Both the position numbers and the translations under genes were made by a program. The notes beneath the pieces were generated by a model. It saw only the letters and a program-made list of their open reading frames with translations, was not told where the DNA came from and made no database searches. This document shows, one piece after another, positions 1-7,132 of a stretch of 10,621 nucleotides of DNA. This DNA comes from an uncultured Mollicutes bacterium (GTDB lineage: Bacteria > Bacillota_I > Bacilli_A > ML615J-28 > CAG-313): positions 1-10,621 of the forward strand of contig URLJ01000037.1 in the NCBI GenBank assembly GCA_900548675.1, given 5' to 3'. Position 1 is the stretch's first letter, and every line of letters begins with the position of its first letter.

Positions 1-28
1 CTTCAATAAAAGTATATCATAAAATAGT

Positions 29-34
29 TATAAT
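29..34 (+). promoter_or_regulatory. Possible -10 box for the plsC-dgk operon
   Basis: A perfect TATAAT lies 72 bases before the plsC start. No good -35 box is visible: TTCAAT at 2-7 would be 21 bases away, which is too far, and the normal position at 6-11 is only A/T. The call rests on the -10 alone in an AT-rich stretch. Confidence 0.3.
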
Positions 35-37
35 TGA

Positions 38-59
38 AATCAGATAGAAATCTCTGATT
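38..59. repeat. 7-bp inverted repeat in the plsC leader
   Basis: AATCAGA at 38-44 and TCTGATT at 53-59 are perfect reverse complements separated by 8 bases. The repeat sits just downstream of the candidate -10 box and upstream of plsC. It could be an operator or a 5' leader hairpin. No T-run follows, so it is not an intrinsic terminator. Confidence 0.4.
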
Positions 60-105
60 AAATTATATACGAATAAGGAAAAAGTAAAAATAGTGAGCAT
101 GCTAT

Positions 106-948
106 ATGGTAAATAAAATAATACTTGCCTTAAGTGCTTTTTGGGCTATTCTGTTTTCTATTTTAAAACCATTAAAAACATTTGGCGATATTTGGTTTAC
201 ACTCGTAATATTTGTTTTAACTTATGCTGTGCAAGTAGGGCTGTATTTCTTTATCGTTTGGTTAATTAGTTTAACAATTAAAAAGAAAGAGTATGATAAT
301 TTCAATAAGTTTTATAACTTTATTTTTAATATTACCGAAGAATTAGTATTTGATTTGGCAAGAGTAACTATTGAGACAAAAGGTATTGAAAAAATGCCTC
401 ATAATGAAAAATATCTGTTAGTGTACAATCATAAATCAAAATTTGATCCGATGACGCAATCAGTAGTATTAAAAAAAGATCATTTAATTCATATTTCAAA
501 ACCTGAAAATTTTAAAATACCGCTTGCAGGTAATTTCGCTTTAAGAAATAGATATTTACCAATAGATAGAAATAATGCTCGTTATGCCTTAATCACAATT
601 AATAAGTCCGCAGAAATGATTGAAAAAGGTGAAGCATCAGTAGGCATTAGTCCCGAAGGAACTAGAAATACCAAAGATGGATTATTACCTTTTAGAGCAG
701 GAAGCTTTAAAATAGCTTTAAAATCACATTGCCCCATTGTCGTTTGTACGATGCGCAATTGTGAAAAAGTACATAAAAATTTTCCATTACAAAGAACTAC
801 GACACAAATGCATGTAGTAGAAGTTATTCCATATGAAAAGTATAAAGAAATGACTACCATTGAAATTTCAAAAATGGTGAGAAAACTTATGTTAGATGAT
901 TTAGGTATTAAGGAGGATAAAAATAACGATGAATTACATATTATATAA
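106..948 (+). CDS. plsC: Lysophospholipid acyltransferase (PlsC family, 1-acylglycerol-3-phosphate acyltransferase)
   Basis: This enzyme transfers an acyl chain to the sn-2 position of lysophosphatidate to make phosphatidic acid at the inner face of the membrane. Two hydrophobic segments (about residues 4-20 and 28-56) precede the catalytic domain. The HX4D catalytic motif is N108-H109 to D114, and the substrate-binding SPEGTR motif is at 182-187. LPIDR at 151-155 and CPIVV at 209-213 match the positions of the family's other two blocks. The 280-residue length is normal for the family. The ATG at 106 is the first ATG after in-frame stops at 91 and 94. The nearest purine-rich tract (AAGGAA, 75-80) is 25 bases upstream, so the ribosome binding site is poor. 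The 3' end overlaps the next gene by 20 bases. The family is secure; acyl-donor and exact substrate preference cannot be read from the sequence. Confidence 0.88.
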   Translation: MVNKIILALSAFWAILFSILKPLKTFGDIWFTLVIFVLTYAVQVGLYFFIVWLISLTIKKKEYDNFNKFYNFIFNITEELVFDLARVTIETKGIEKMPHNEKYLLVYNHKSKFDPMTQSVVLKKDHLIHISKPENFKIPLAGNFALRNRYLPIDRNNARYALITINKSAEMIEKGEASVGISPEGTRNTKDGLLPFRAGSFKIALKSHCPIVVCTMRNCEKVHKNFPLQRTTTQMHVVEVIPYEKYKEMTTIEISKMVRKLMLDDLGIKEDKNNDELHII

Positions 949-1789
949 CCCAAAATCAAAAAATGGCCAAAACGAAGAAGTAATCAAAAATGTTGTAAAA
1001 GAGTATGAAGAAAAAGGTGAAACATACGAAAAGGTAAGTGTTCTAGAGATAACGGATTATGAAAACTTTTTCTCAAACGTTAAAGAAAATGATGAAATAG
1101 TTTTACTAGGTGGTGATGGTACGCTTAATCATTTCGTTAATGATGTTAAGGACATAAACATTAATTGTAAGTTATACTTCTATTCTTGTGGAACAGGAAA
1201 TGATTTCTTTAATGATGTTAAAAAAAGTGATGATGAAAGAAAAGTAATGATTAATGACTACATTAAAAATCTTCCTACTGTTATTGTAAATGGTGTTGAA
1301 AAATTATTTATAGATGGTATAGGTTTTGGTATCGATGGATATTGTTGTGAAGAAGGAGATCGCCTTCAAGCAAAATCAACTAAACCTGTTAATTATACAA
1401 GTATTGCTATTAAAGGTTTATTGTTTCACTACAAAGCACCTAATGCCAAAGTCACTGTTGATGGTGTAACCAAAGAGTATAAAAGAGTATGGTTAGCACC
1501 TACGATGAAAGGACGTTTTTATGGTGGAGGAATGATGATTGCTCCTCATCAAAATCGTAATGATAGTTGTGGGTATGTAACTAATGTTGTTCTCCATAAA
1601 GCAGGTAAACTTAAAACACTTATGGTATTCCCATCTATCTTTAAAGGTGAACATATTAAACATACTGAAATGTGCGATATTAGAACAGGTCATGAAATAA
1701 CGGTAGAATTTGATCGCCCAACAGCTCTTCAAATAGATGGTGAAACAATAACAAATGTAACTACATATACAGTAAAAGCAAAAAGATAA
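929..1789 (+). CDS. Diacylglycerol/lipid kinase (DgkB/YegS family)
   Basis: This is a soluble or peripheral lipid kinase of the DAGK catalytic-domain family. It phosphorylates diacylglycerol, or a related lipid, with ATP. The N-terminus has the typical NPKS/G nucleotide-binding start (residues 7-13). GGDGT at 61-65 is the signature ATP-binding motif, GTGND at 88-92 is the second conserved loop, and the C-terminal beta domain has the usual GGGM-IAP block (199-206) and the DGE of QIDGE (268-272). The 286-residue length is close to the roughly 300 of DgkB and YegS. AAGGAGG at 910-916 supports the ATG at 929, which lies inside the end of plsC, so translation is probably coupled. Placed after plsC, it makes sense as a salvage enzyme returning diacylglycerol to phosphatidic acid. 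The YegS-like alternative is phosphatidylglycerol kinase; sequence alone does not separate the two. Confidence 0.87.
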   Translation: MNYILYNPKSKNGQNEEVIKNVVKEYEEKGETYEKVSVLEITDYENFFSNVKENDEIVLLGGDGTLNHFVNDVKDININCKLYFYSCGTGNDFFNDVKKSDDERKVMINDYIKNLPTVIVNGVEKLFIDGIGFGIDGYCCEEGDRLQAKSTKPVNYTSIAIKGLLFHYKAPNAKVTVDGVTKEYKRVWLAPTMKGRFYGGGMMIAPHQNRNDSCGYVTNVVLHKAGKLKTLMVFPSIFKGEHIKHTEMCDIRTGHEITVEFDRPTALQIDGETITNVTTYTVKAKR

Positions 1790-1790
1790 A

Positions 1791-1850
1791 AAAAGAGGCT
1801 TTATTGAACTTATTTGTTAAACAAATAAGCCAATATAGCCTTTTATTTTT
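1791..1850. terminator. Bidirectional terminator between convergent operons
   Basis: A long interrupted hairpin begins with AGGCT (1796-1800) pairing with AGCCT (1837-1841). It continues with ATTG/CAAT (1803-1806 and 1831-1834) and closes with CTTATTTG/CAAATAAG (1809-1816 and 1822-1829). An A-run on the left and a T-rich run on the right let it work in both directions. The last codons and stop of the minus-strand speD-like gene lie within its right flank. Confidence 0.8.
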
Positions 1851-2646
1851 TAATTACATTTTGCCATTTCATACTCTTAATGACATCAAGATTATCAATT
1901 TTTGATTTTACCTTATATATATGTTTAGTGCCTCTTGCGACTAAATGATTGGAAATAATTGTACCTAATTTATTAAAATATTTATCAACTTCATTATAGT
2001 CGAATGGTGCACATGAGAAAATATCCGCTAAGATTTGGTTTTTAGCCTTATTATAATGTAAAGCAATATGACTTTGAGCAATGACGATTAAACCAGATAA
2101 AAAATCATAATCCTCTGTATGTCCTTTAAGTAAGTAAGGGCGTGAAATAGGATCCATATGAATTTCTGTTACCATATTTTCTAAAAAATCGAAGAAAAAT
2201 TCCATTGAAACAGGCACAGAAGCATTAATGGTAGCCATTAAATGAGGTCCAAAATCTTGTGATGAATCATATGGTAAAATATCATTAGTAATTTCATCGC
2301 GATCAGATATCGTAATAATCGATGTTTTCTCATTATAAGGAAGTTCTGTTTTGAAGAAAGCAACTACTTCATCAAGCGATATATTCTCTTTACATAAAAT
2401 GTCTACAAAATAGCACTCTCTTAAAGGAAAAGTATGAATTGTAATATGTCCACCTTCCAAAAATACGAAAGCACTAATGCCCAAATCATCTTTTACCTTA
2501 CCGTAATAGTAGGGAATAAGTTGAGGAGGGGTAGTGGGATTTAAATTTAGAGAATACGTAAGAGTATTCAAACAATCATTAATGTTTTTTAAATCATCTA
2601 ATTGGTGCTCATTAGCACCATAACAGTCTAAAGTAACGTGTTTCAT
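1843..2646 (-). CDS. Tandem SpeD-domain protein (S-adenosylmethionine decarboxylase family; substrate uncertain)
   Basis: SpeD proteins cleave themselves to create a pyruvoyl group and decarboxylate S-adenosylmethionine, or in some homologues arginine or ornithine. This 267-residue protein is about twice the usual bacterial length and reads as two SpeD domains. The N-terminal domain (1-125) has GGHITIH at 65-71: the pyruvoyl-forming Ser is Gly66, though Ser58 and His71 remain. The C-terminal domain (132-245) has QSHIALH at 191-197. It keeps Ser184, Ser192, His197 and Cys212 at the spacing of Thermotoga Ser55, Ser63, His68 and Cys83. The usual HTWPE segment after the catalytic His is HYNKA, so AdoMet may not be the substrate. 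The start chosen is the internal ATG at 2646: it overlaps the agmatinase stop as ATGA and has AAAGGA just upstream. An upstream ATG (2706) would add 20 residues inside the agmatinase gene. Family membership is firm; function is inferred. Confidence 0.8.
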   Translation of the reverse strand: MKHVTLDCYGANEHQLDDLKNINDCLNTLTYSLNLNPTTPPQLIPYYYGKVKDDLGISAFVFLEGGHITIHTFPLRECYFVDILCKENISLDEVVAFFKTELPYNEKTSIITISDRDEITNDILPYDSSQDFGPHLMATINASVPVSMEFFFDFLENMVTEIHMDPISRPYLLKGHTEDYDFLSGLIVIAQSHIALHYNKAKNQILADIFSCAPFDYNEVDKYFNKLGTIISNHLVARGTKHIYKVKSKIDNLDVIKSMKWQNVIKK

Positions 2647-3569
2647 AGTTTTCCTTTCTTTATAAGTGTAGAAAAAATTTCGTAAAGCATTTTCAAGACT
2701 AACCATGAAGTAATGTTATTAACATCAAGTTTAGGAGAAACCTCGACAATATCAAAAACTTTTACATCTAAATGTTTAACAAGCGATTTGATAATCTTTA
2801 AAACATTTCTGTTTGAAAGCCCAAAGGCTTCAGGAGTTCCTGTACCTGGCGCGAAGGATGGATCATTGATGTCAACATCATAAGATAGATAGATTAAGTG
2901 ATTATTATCTTTAAAACGTTCAATGACCTCACTTAATGCATAAGTAACATTATCGTTGTTTAGAAAACTTGCTTTATATACTTTAATTTCTTCGTGATTA
3001 TTAAGATAAATCGTTTCCTGTTTTTCGTAGCCTCTTATACCAATAAGAACAATGTTTTCTGTTTTGTATCCATAGTCAATTGCTCTTCTTATCGGTGAGG
3101 CGTGGGAGTAGTAACTACCATCATAAAAGTCACAAATATCAGGATGAGCATCTAAATGAATTATAACAGGTATTTTACCAACACTCATTGCATAATCGTA
3201 AAAAGCTTGTTCAGGTCCGATTGAAATTGAGTGATCCCCACCCAAAATTATATTTAATTTATTGGATTTAATATAAGGAGCTATACGGTCCTTAATAGCG
3301 TTATGAAATTCAATGCTTCTTTTTGGGTTAATATCTTTATTAAGACTTCCTATATCGTAAATTTTGCAGTCAGTCAAATCATCACCATCCATACTTAGAG
3401 GTGGTAAGAAACTAGATAGTCCGCGGATAACGCTTGGAGCTTCTTTCGCTCCACTTCCACAAGAACAACCAAGATCAAAATCAACGCTAGAAAGAATGAT
3501 ATTAGCATCAGAAATAGAAGTTGTTTTTAGTCCTCTAAATTGATTTGAACATTCTTCGTTTAGACTCAT
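2643..3569 (-). CDS. speB: Agmatinase-family ureohydrolase
   Basis: This binuclear-manganese hydrolase removes urea from a guanidino substrate, most likely agmatine, giving putrescine. All six metal ligands are visible: His113 in GGDHS, Asp140, His142 and Asp144 in DAHPD, and Asp231 and Asp233 in SYDVD. The PGTGTPE block (241-247) and Glu276 in the VEVSP block complete the active site. The SHASPIRRA segment (155-163) resembles the SHSTPIRKA of Bacillus agmatinases, which favours agmatinase over arginase. The length of 308 is normal. GGAGG lies five bases before the ATG. The gene is first in a two-gene operon and its TGA stop overlaps the start of the SpeD-like gene. The N-terminal GCSCGSG patch (34-40) is cysteine-rich compared with the usual GSR-GP stretch. 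Arginase or another guanidino substrate cannot be fully excluded. Confidence 0.88.
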   Translation of the reverse strand: MSLNEECSNQFRGLKTTSISDANIILSSVDFDLGCSCGSGAKEAPSVIRGLSSFLPPLSMDGDDLTDCKIYDIGSLNKDINPKRSIEFHNAIKDRIAPYIKSNKLNIILGGDHSISIGPEQAFYDYAMSVGKIPVIIHLDAHPDICDFYDGSYYSHASPIRRAIDYGYKTENIVLIGIRGYEKQETIYLNNHEEIKVYKASFLNNDNVTYALSEVIERFKDNNHLIYLSYDVDINDPSFAPGTGTPEAFGLSNRNVLKIIKSLVKHLDVKVFDIVEVSPKLDVNNITSWLVLKMLYEIFSTLIKKGKL

Positions 3570-3594
3570 AAAATCCTCCGTTTAAAACGAAAAT

Positions 3595-3623
3595 ATTATA
3601 GCATAAACGAACAATATATGCAA
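3595..3623 (-). promoter_or_regulatory. Sigma-A promoter of the speB-speD operon
   Basis: On the minus strand TTGCAT (3623-3618) is followed after 17 bases by TATAAT (3600-3595), with a TG one base before the -10 (extended -10). The predicted leader is about 20 bases and contains the GGAGG ribosome binding site. Confidence 0.78.
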
Positions 3624-3671
3624 GATATCGACAAATATTTTTTGAAAGGATTTTATTGGTAAATAAATAAC

Positions 3672-3700
3672 TTGCAAAAAAAAGTAATGTATGGTATAAT
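3672..3700 (+). promoter_or_regulatory. Sigma-A promoter of the leucine-rich-repeat gene
   Basis: TTGCAA (3672-3677), a 17-base spacer and TATAAT (3695-3700) with an extended TGG just before it. The predicted start near 3707 gives a leader of about 55 bases ending in GGAGG (3751-3755), six bases before the ATG. It diverges from the speB promoter, with 48 bases between the two -35 boxes. Confidence 0.8.
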
Positions 3701-3761
3701 TAGTAAAAGAATATATCATAAAAAAGAGAATATTGAATTTAACTACTTTGGGAGGTAACCT

Positions 3762-6700
3762 ATGAAAAAATGGATAAAAGCGTTAATTATCGTTGGAATT
3801 GTGCTCGCATTAGGAGGTATTTTAACATTTATTATTATAAGAGGTCTAAATACTGTAAAGCCTGGTGAAAACAACAATGATGATATAGCTCTTGAAGAAT
3901 ATTTAGAGTTTATCGAAAATGATGATGAAACAGGACTAATCGTTCGGTTAAAAGATTATCGTGATACACCAGAAAAAGTTACTATTCCAGAAGAATATAA
4001 TAATTTACCAATTGTGGAAATTGAAGATGGTGGTTTTGCGTATTGTACTAATATAAAAGAATTAGTATTACCTAAATCAATTACTAAAATTGGTAGAAAG
4101 GCTTTTTCAAATTGTAGAAGTCTTGAATCAATTACTTTGCCATTCATTGGTCAAACACTTGATGGCGGTGATAAATTCGCAGTAGTATTTGATGAAAGTG
4201 GAATAAATCCGCTTAATGTTACTATTCTCGATGGAACAAAAGTAGAAAGAAGTACCTTTAGTAGTTGTAGCTTTATTAAGAGTATCTCTTTACCTTCTAG
4301 TATTACTGCTCTTGAAAGTTCTGCATTTAGTGGCGCTTCAAATTTAGAAAAAATTACTTTTGAAGTTGACAGCGAAACAAGTCAAAATGCGTTAACACTT
4401 ATTGGAAATGAAGCTTTCTCAGGATGTAAGGCTTTATCAAGCATTGAAATACCACTAAGCGTTACAAGTATTGGTGAAAAAGCTTTCTATAATTGCGCAA
4501 AGATAAATGCAATTAGTATCCCTAGTTCTGTAGAAGTAATACGCGCTTCAACTTTTGAAAATTGCACTGCTCTTGAAGTTGTTACACTCCGTAATACTCT
4601 AGCGAAAATTGAAACTGCAGCATTCAAAAATTGTAAAGCTCTTAGTGTTATTTCCCTTCCTGATGGACTTGAAGTAATCGAAGAAGAAGTATTCATGAAT
4701 TGCGCTAGTCTTAAGGAAATTCACTTATCGGATAAAATTAAAACTATTGAAAAAAATACTTTTAAAGATTGCAGTCTATTAAATAGTGTCGAATTAGGTG
4801 ATGGAATAGAGATTATTAAAGAAAGTGCCTTCGATGGTTGTCACCGTTTATTATCACTTTCATTACCTAAAAATATAACAACAATTGAAAAATTAGCTTT
4901 TAATGGTTGTGCTAAAATTGCGAAACTTTATTTTCCAAAAACATTAACAAACCTCGATAGTACAGCATTTTCTGGTTGTATTGGAATTGAAAAAATTGAA
5001 GTTGAAGCAGGGCATCCAATTTTTAAAGAAGTTAATGGTTACTTAACATCACTTGATGGAACAGAATTAATAATGTATCCTAATGGTTTAATCGATGGTT
5101 GTTTGGTAATTCCTAGTGAAATAAAAGTAATTAAAGCCGGAGCATTCTCTCAAACAACATCTTTAGTAGAGCTTGTTATACCAGCTACAGTAGAACTTAT
5201 TGAAAAGGGTGCTTTTGTAGGCTGTACATCTTTAGAAAAACTTACCACTGCTTTCATCGGTACAAATGAAAAAAACAGCAAATTCTCTGATATCTTTGAT
5301 AGTGTTCCAACAAGTCTTAAAACACTAGAATTTACAGGTGAAAGAATTGAAAAAGGTCAAATTGATAAAGCAACATCATTAGAAAATATCACCTTGCCTT
5401 TTATAGGAACTTCACTTTTAGAAACTGAAGATAAAACATTTGTTTGTATTTTTGAAACATTGCCGGCAGCTCTAAAGACAATAGTTATTAAAAATCCTGA
5501 TGTAGTAGTCGATGGTTCATTTAAAAATTTAATTAATTTAGTTAGTGTTGAAGTAATTACAACGAAACTTGGTAAAGATGCTTTCTTCAATTGTCCAAGT
5601 CTTGTAAGTTTCAATTCTAGTGAAAATGTAGTTAATCTATCAGGTATAAATGAAATAGAATCACGTGCCTTTTTAGGTTGTGCTTCAATTAAAACTGTTG
5701 TTTTTGATGCTTTAGTAAATAATATTAAGAGTGAAACATTTAGTGGCTGTACATCTTTACAAGAGATTAACATGGATAATATTACGAAAATTGGTGAATG
5801 TGCTTTTGAAGGATGTAGCAGTCTTGTGGAAATGACTTTATCAAAAGATTTAGAAATGCTTGAAGAAAAAGCCTTCGCATATTGTAAAAATCTTACAATG
5901 ATAGATATCCCTAATGAAAATCCTAATTATACAGTTGATGGCAAAACAATTCTATTCAATAAAGATAAAACTATTCTTCTAACATATTTAAACGTTAATG
6001 AAGAAACAAGTTATGAAGTTCCATCTACGATAGTAAGAATTGCACCATATGCTTTCGCAGGTAATAAAACTCTTGAAGAAGTAGTATTAAGCGATAGCAC
6101 GCTTGAAATAGGTGAATATGCATTCTTTGGATCAACACAGCTTCAAAACTTAGATTTGAAAAATGTAACATATGTTGGTGAAAATGCACTTGCTTTCTGT
6201 TCTAACCTTAAAGATATTAACATTAATAGTTTAACAGCTTGGTTAGGTTTATCATTTGATGCCGAAGAACAAAACCCACTTTACTATGCTAAAACACTAT
6301 TGTTAAATGGTGAAAAGGTTACTGAAATAGTAATTCCAGAAAGTATTTCCGAAATCAAAAACTATGCTTTTGCAAACTGTGCATCAATAGAAAAAATCAC
6401 ACTTTCTAAAAATGTTACAAAAGTCGGCGTTGGAGCATTTGCTAATTGTGCAAACCTTAAAGAACTTAATTTAAATGCCAATATAAGTTATATACCAGAA
6501 GCTTTATTGAAAGGTTCTTCAAGTATTCAAAAGCTTACTGTTCCTTTCATTGGTGATGCACTTAAGGATTCTAGTGATTTATATCAATATCCATTTGGAT
6601 ACATTTTTGGAACAACCACATACACAAATAGTGTAGCAGTTGATCAATTCTATTATGGTGATGCACTTGATAAATTTACAACTACTAAGTATTATATTCC

Positions 6701-7076
6701 TAAGTCTTTAAAAGAAGTAGTTGTATTAAAGGGAAGTATCAACTTTGGTGCTTTTGCAGGTATAACTACAATAAACACTGTGACACTTCAAGATGGTGTA
6801 ACAAGTGTTGGATATAGAGCATTTGAATCATGTACAGGACTTGCTAATATTAATTTTTGTAGAGGTGTTACATCAATTGCAGATTATGCCTTCAATAAAT
6901 GTACTGGTTTAAAAGAAGTATTTATACCAAAGAATGTATTAGAAATAAAGAAATATTCTTTCGCTGAATGTAAAGAAGTATTATTTAGATGCGAAGCGAT
7001 TGAACAACCAAGTGGTTGGGAAAGCGATTGGAATTCATCTAATGAATATTTGTTTAATCAAAAGAAAGATAACTAA
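3762..7076 (+). CDS. Membrane-anchored BspA-type leucine-rich-repeat protein
   Basis: A 1104-residue surface protein. A lysine-rich start and one hydrophobic helix (about residues 7-27) form an uncleaved signal anchor or signal peptide, followed by a short acidic linker. From about residue 45 to 1075 the protein is a solenoid of roughly 32 BspA/Treponema-type repeats of about 23 residues, with the pattern AF-x-x-C-x-x-L then I-x-(I/L)-P. Four longer inserts begin with (L/V/A)PFIG-like motifs at 126, 496, 545 and 927. Two others carry a VNGYL or DGKTI beta segment (around 425 and 721). The PSGWESDWN segment near the C-terminus resembles the cap of related Firmicutes proteins. There is no LPXTG motif, so attachment is by the N-terminal helix if it is uncleaved. 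Such proteins often mediate adhesion, but the ligand is unknown. It is monocistronic between its own promoter and terminator. Confidence 0.9.
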   Translation: MKKWIKALIIVGIVLALGGILTFIIIRGLNTVKPGENNNDDIALEEYLEFIENDDETGLIVRLKDYRDTPEKVTIPEEYNNLPIVEIEDGGFAYCTNIKELVLPKSITKIGRKAFSNCRSLESITLPFIGQTLDGGDKFAVVFDESGINPLNVTILDGTKVERSTFSSCSFIKSISLPSSITALESSAFSGASNLEKITFEVDSETSQNALTLIGNEAFSGCKALSSIEIPLSVTSIGEKAFYNCAKINAISIPSSVEVIRASTFENCTALEVVTLRNTLAKIETAAFKNCKALSVISLPDGLEVIEEEVFMNCASLKEIHLSDKIKTIEKNTFKDCSLLNSVELGDGIEIIKESAFDGCHRLLSLSLPKNITTIEKLAFNGCAKIAKLYFPKTLTNLDSTAFSGCIGIEKIEVEAGHPIFKEVNGYLTSLDGTELIMYPNGLIDGCLVIPSEIKVIKAGAFSQTTSLVELVIPATVELIEKGAFVGCTSLEKLTTAFIGTNEKNSKFSDIFDSVPTSLKTLEFTGERIEKGQIDKATSLENITLPFIGTSLLETEDKTFVCIFETLPAALKTIVIKNPDVVVDGSFKNLINLVSVEVITTKLGKDAFFNCPSLVSFNSSENVVNLSGINEIESRAFLGCASIKTVVFDALVNNIKSETFSGCTSLQEINMDNITKIGECAFEGCSSLVEMTLSKDLEMLEEKAFAYCKNLTMIDIPNENPNYTVDGKTILFNKDKTILLTYLNVNEETSYEVPSTIVRIAPYAFAGNKTLEEVVLSDSTLEIGEYAFFGSTQLQNLDLKNVTYVGENALAFCSNLKDININSLTAWLGLSFDAEEQNPLYYAKTLLLNGEKVTEIVIPESISEIKNYAFANCASIEKITLSKNVTKVGVGAFANCANLKELNLNANISYIPEALLKGSSSIQKLTVPFIGDALKDSSDLYQYPFGYIFGTTTYTNSVAVDQFYYGDALDKFTTTKYYIPKSLKEVVVLKGSINFGAFAGITTINTVTLQDGVTSVGYRAFESCTGLANINFCRGVTSIADYAFNKCTGLKEVFIPKNVLEIKKYSFAECKEVLFRCEAIEQPSGWESDWNSSNEYLFNQKKDN

Positions 7077-7082
7077 TAAAAT

Positions 7083-7117
7083 AAAACATCTTGACATTTT
7101 TTAGTCAAGATGTTTTT
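7083..7117 (+). terminator. Intrinsic terminator after the leucine-rich-repeat gene
   Basis: A perfect 13-bp stem (7083-7095 with 7104-7116), an 8-base loop and a run of five Ts at the right. It is one of the strongest hairpins in the window and starts six bases after the stop codon. It ends only 15 bases before the next start codon, so the downstream gene depends on readthrough or a promoter not clearly seen. Confidence 0.9.
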
Positions 7118-7120
7118 AAA

Positions 7121-7127
7121 AGGAAGG
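7121..7127 (+). promoter_or_regulatory. Ribosome binding site that fixes the nucleotidyltransferase start
   Basis: AGGAAGG lies five bases before the ATG at 7133. This favours that start over an upstream in-frame TTG at 7091, which falls inside the preceding terminator stem. Confidence 0.75.
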
Positions 7128-7132
7128 GTAAG

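Noticed and set aside
2647..2706. Longer SpeD-like start at 2706
   Set aside because: It adds 20 residues with no family similarity inside the agmatinase gene; the ATGA overlap and the AAAGGA site support 2646.
5357..5773. Minus-strand open frames within the leucine-rich-repeat gene
   Set aside because: They are antisense shadows of a repetitive coding sequence with no ribosome binding site or recognisable domain.
7091..7132. Longer nucleotidyltransferase start at TTG 7091
   Set aside because: It would be translated from inside the terminator hairpin and has no ribosome binding site; ATG 7133 has AGGAAGG at good spacing.
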